Source: UBA1715 sp964346725
Lineage (GTDB): Bacteria > Bacteroidota > Bacteroidia > Bacteroidales > UBA1715
Assembly (NCBI GenBank): GCA_964346725.1
Contig: CAYFVM010000029.1
Location: 1-26,226, forward strand
Reading direction: 5' to 3'
Length of the DNA stretch: 26,226 nt
In this document: piece after piece, positions 24,355-26,226 of the stretch
How positions within the stretch are numbered: the stretch's first letter is position 1
Layout of the letters: each line of letters opens with the position of its first letter
The notes under the pieces: generated by a model
What the model was told of the DNA's origin: nothing
Databases searched by the model: none
Seen by the model: only the letters and a program-made list of their open reading frames with translations
Program-made: the position numbers and the translations under genes

Positions 24355-24834
24355 TTAGATTATTTTATTTTTAAATACTATTACGCATTCTGTTTTCTGA
24401 ATATCGGTAAATGGGATTTCTGTTACGAATTCCATTTCTTTCTTTTTGTTTTTTGGCGGCACTTTTACCACATCTATGTGCTTTACCGTTACGGAATTGT
24501 CTGTTACAGCAAGCAATTCGCCTTGATATTTTCGTGCGGCGGTAGTTACGGTAACTTGTTTCCCCACGTTTTTCAAATACTGGCGATGCACCTTAAACGG
24601 TTCAGAAAGGCTCACCGACGAAACCGTCAACTCGTAGTCTTCTTGTTCGCGATCGAGGTTGCTTTCTATAGAATGGTTCAATGCCACGCAGGTGTCAATA
24701 TCAACAGACGAATCGGAATCAATTTCCACCATAATAACATTAGATGAAGAAATTGATAGCGATACCAAAAACATATCGGTTCCTGCAACAAATTCTGCCA
24801 CCAATGCTTCTATTTTCGCTTTATCTATTGCCAT
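24355..24834 (-). CDS. rimP: Ribosome maturation factor RimP
   Basis: Assists maturation of the 30S subunit. It has 159 residues, with an N-terminal alpha/beta domain containing MVEIDSDSSVDIDTCVALNHSIE and a C-terminal SH3-like barrel (KVHRQYLKNVGKQVTVTT, then GELLAVTDNSVTVKH). The family's DxD/NSPG-type segment reads SVSLSEPFKVHRQY, a normal divergence for Bacteroidota. It is the first gene of the conserved rimP-nusA-infB operon, 32 bases before nusA. Its leader, about 57 bases, holds a strong GC hairpin followed by eight T, ending 14 bases before the ATG. Confidence 0.93.
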   Translation of the reverse strand: MAIDKAKIEALVAEFVAGTDMFLVSLSISSSNVIMVEIDSDSSVDIDTCVALNHSIESNLDREQEDYELTVSSVSLSEPFKVHRQYLKNVGKQVTVTTAARKYQGELLAVTDNSVTVKHIDVVKVPPKNKKKEMEFVTEIPFTDIQKTECVIVFKNKII

Positions 24835-24848
24835 TGTTTATTTTTTGT

Positions 24849-24879
24849 AAAAAAAAGGGGGGACTTTCCCGTCCCCCTT
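24849..24879 (-). terminator. Terminator-like hairpin in the rimP-nusA-infB leader
   Basis: On the minus strand, GGGGGAC pairs with GTCCCCC (loop GGGAAA), followed by one C and eight T (the complement of 24849-24856). It lies between the promoter at 24898-24928 and the rimP ATG at 24834. No upstream gene needs terminating, because the neighbour at 24983 is divergent. It is therefore a candidate attenuator rather than an ordinary end-of-gene terminator. Confidence 0.8.
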
Positions 24880-24897
24880 CTCACTTTATTCACGGGG

Positions 24898-24928
24898 CAA
24901 ATATAACTAAATTTCGTTTATTTACAAC
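24898..24928 (-). promoter_or_regulatory. Promoter of rimP-nusA-infB
   Basis: On the minus strand GTTG (24928-24925) and TATATTTG (24905-24898) are separated by 19 bases, fitting the Bacteroidota promoter. The expected transcript start is near 24891. Confidence 0.75.
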
Positions 24929-24982
24929 ATTTTGCGAGTTTTTGTTTAACTTCGGCACTGAATTTAAGACTACAATAGGAAA

Positions 24983-26226
24983 ATGAAATTACTTACTACG
25001 CTTATTTCTTCATTGCTGGCACTCAATATGTTTGCCACTGAATATTCTATTTCACTTGCCGTTAATGGTTTTGGTGGACAAAAAACGTTGGTTACCAAAG
25101 TTGAAGGTGATTTATCTATTATTTTAGACACCCTTACTGCTGACCGATTCGGACTATTCAAAACTACCTTTACCGATAAAGATGAAACGGGTTTTTATAA
25201 ATTTATTTTCCCTCAATTGAACAATGCCGAAGTGCCATTCATTTTCAACAAAGAAGATATAGCAATTGCTACCGAGGCAGTCAATCCCAATGCGTACATT
25301 CAAATCATGATGTCAAAAGAAAATGATTTGTATTATCAATTTGTTGCCAAGGATGCCATTTTTAACAATCAAGTTGAGTTGCTCGAATTGATATATAACA
25401 ACTATATTGGAGACGAATTCAAGGTGCAGGCCGAAGCGGAATATAGTCGTTTGCTTGTACAACATGCCAACGATATGGACACCTTTCGTAAACAAGGGAA
25501 AAACATGTATGCATGGAAAGTGATACGTTCGCTCGAAACTCCTGCATCGCCTATGTTGCTCTCAAAATCGGAGAAAAATTCGTTCCTTAAATCGCATTAT
25601 TTTGACAATGTTGACTTTTCCGATACAACGCTCATCAATTCGGACGTGTTTACTTCTACCGCAATTCATTATTTGTCGGTGTATTCGCAACAAATTCAGC
25701 AATCAAATAAAAATGCCATTTTCATGTCGGCAGTTGATACTATTTTAGAAAAAGCCTCGGTGAATATTACAACCTACGATTTTGTTGTTGATTATTTATT
25801 AGGAGGATTTGAATCTATGGGAGCGTCGGAAATTGTGGCCTACATTTCTGAGAAATATCTTACCCAACATTCTTGTAATAGTGGAGAAGCTACAACGCTT
25901 CAACGCAAAGCCTTGAGCAATACCGAATTGGCTGTTGGCAAACAAGCCCCATTGGAATTGTTGACGGCAATGAATTATAAAAAAGACATAAATTTTGCCG
26001 AAGAAAATGTGGCATTGATTTTCTGGGCTACATGGTGCAGCCATTGTGTAGAAACCATTCCTCAAATTGTTGATCACTATGCGGCTATTTCAAATCCCAA
26101 ATACAAATTAGTTACCATGTCGCTTGATAGCACGTCAAACGATTGGGACAAATTTTTGACAGCCCATCCAAATTTTGCCAAAACAAAAAATCTGATTGAC
26201 ACCAATGGTTGGGATGGAGAACTTGC
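24983..26226 (+). CDS. Secreted thioredoxin-fold (TlpA/ResA-like) protein, cut by the window end
   Basis: The frame is open from ATG 24983 to the last base, giving 414 residues without the C-terminus. An N-terminal signal peptide (MKLLTTLISSLLALNMFA) predicts export. A beta-rich then helical region (about 20-310) resembles the DUF4369/DUF5106 modules that precede redoxin domains in Bacteroidota. It includes ISLAVNGFGGQ and TFRKQGKNMYAW. A thioredoxin domain starts near 318, with ALIFWATWCSHC carrying the redox pair C352/C355. It probably acts in extracytoplasmic thiol-disulfide exchange, for example cytochrome c or protein disulfide handling, but the substrate is unknown. It is divergent from rimP across a 148-base gap. 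No clear promoter of its own was seen. Confidence 0.85.
   Translation, partial: MKLLTTLISSLLALNMFATEYSISLAVNGFGGQKTLVTKVEGDLSIILDTLTADRFGLFKTTFTDKDETGFYKFIFPQLNNAEVPFIFNKEDIAIATEAVNPNAYIQIMMSKENDLYYQFVAKDAIFNNQVELLELIYNNYIGDEFKVQAEAEYSRLLVQHANDMDTFRKQGKNMYAWKVIRSLETPASPMLLSKSEKNSFLKSHYFDNVDFSDTTLINSDVFTSTAIHYLSVYSQQIQQSNKNAIFMSAVDTILEKASVNITTYDFVVDYLLGGFESMGASEIVAYISEKYLTQHSCNSGEATTLQRKALSNTELAVGKQAPLELLTAMNYKKDINFAEENVALIFWATWCSHCVETIPQIVDHYAAISNPKYKLVTMSLDSTSNDWDKFLTAHPNFAKTKNLIDTNGWDGEL

Noticed and set aside
1..26226. tRNA, rRNA, CRISPR arrays, known riboswitches, toxin-antitoxin pairs, phage or transposase genes.
   Set aside because: I looked for these by eye on both strands and saw none that I could support.

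Overview
The window looks like a chromosomal segment of a low-GC Bacteroidota, most likely of the order Bacteroidales. The evidence is a fused SecDF, an ATP synthase a subunit with a signal peptide and a long periplasmic N-terminus, a bactofilin next to an AtpZ-like gene, an L32 that lacks most of its zinc cysteines, and weak or absent Shine-Dalgarno sites. Several genes also have good matches to the Bacteroidota vegetative promoter (TTTG, about 19 bases, TAnnTTTG). Most of the window is conserved housekeeping sequence. No rRNA, tRNA, CRISPR array, transposase gene or prophage was seen.

Layout. 1-1393 (+): the end of an unidentified gene, a terminator, then mqnC of the futalosine route to menaquinone. 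1446-3250 (-): a LytTR response regulator and its LytS/YehU-type histidine kinase. 3467-8407 (-): an ATP synthase operon atpB-E-F-H-A-G without atpD and atpC. 8569-10260 (-): DUF177 protein, rpmF and plsX, ending in a clear terminator. 10363-11241 (-): an RlmI-like methyltransferase. 11347-12270 (+): bactofilin, AtpZ-like protein and an AtpI-like membrane protein. 12271-14340: an accessory-looking stretch with a frameshifted L,D-transpeptidase-like gene, a nested inverted repeat of about 116 bases and a lone MerR/BmrR-type regulator. 14361-16175 (+): rpiB and a lutB-like iron-sulfur protein. 16284-20035 (+): secDF, then ispD directly behind a strong terminator. 20127-24834 (-): the conserved rimP-nusA-infB operon. 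24983 to the end (+): a secreted thioredoxin-fold protein cut by the window edge.

How it fits together. The cell appears to make menaquinone by MqnC, supporting a respiratory chain and an F-type ATP synthase whose c subunit has proton-type rather than sodium-type residues. Translation and transcription factors (RimP, NusA, IF-2), protein export (SecDF), phospholipid initiation (PlsX) and isoprenoid synthesis (IspD) fill the rest.

I found no wholly new system. The most interesting signals are regulatory. An intrinsic-terminator-like hairpin lies inside the leader of rimP-nusA-infB, a second lies between atpE and atpF, and a third lies 8 bases before ispD. There is also an unexplained nested inverted repeat and an unusual split of the ATP synthase locus.
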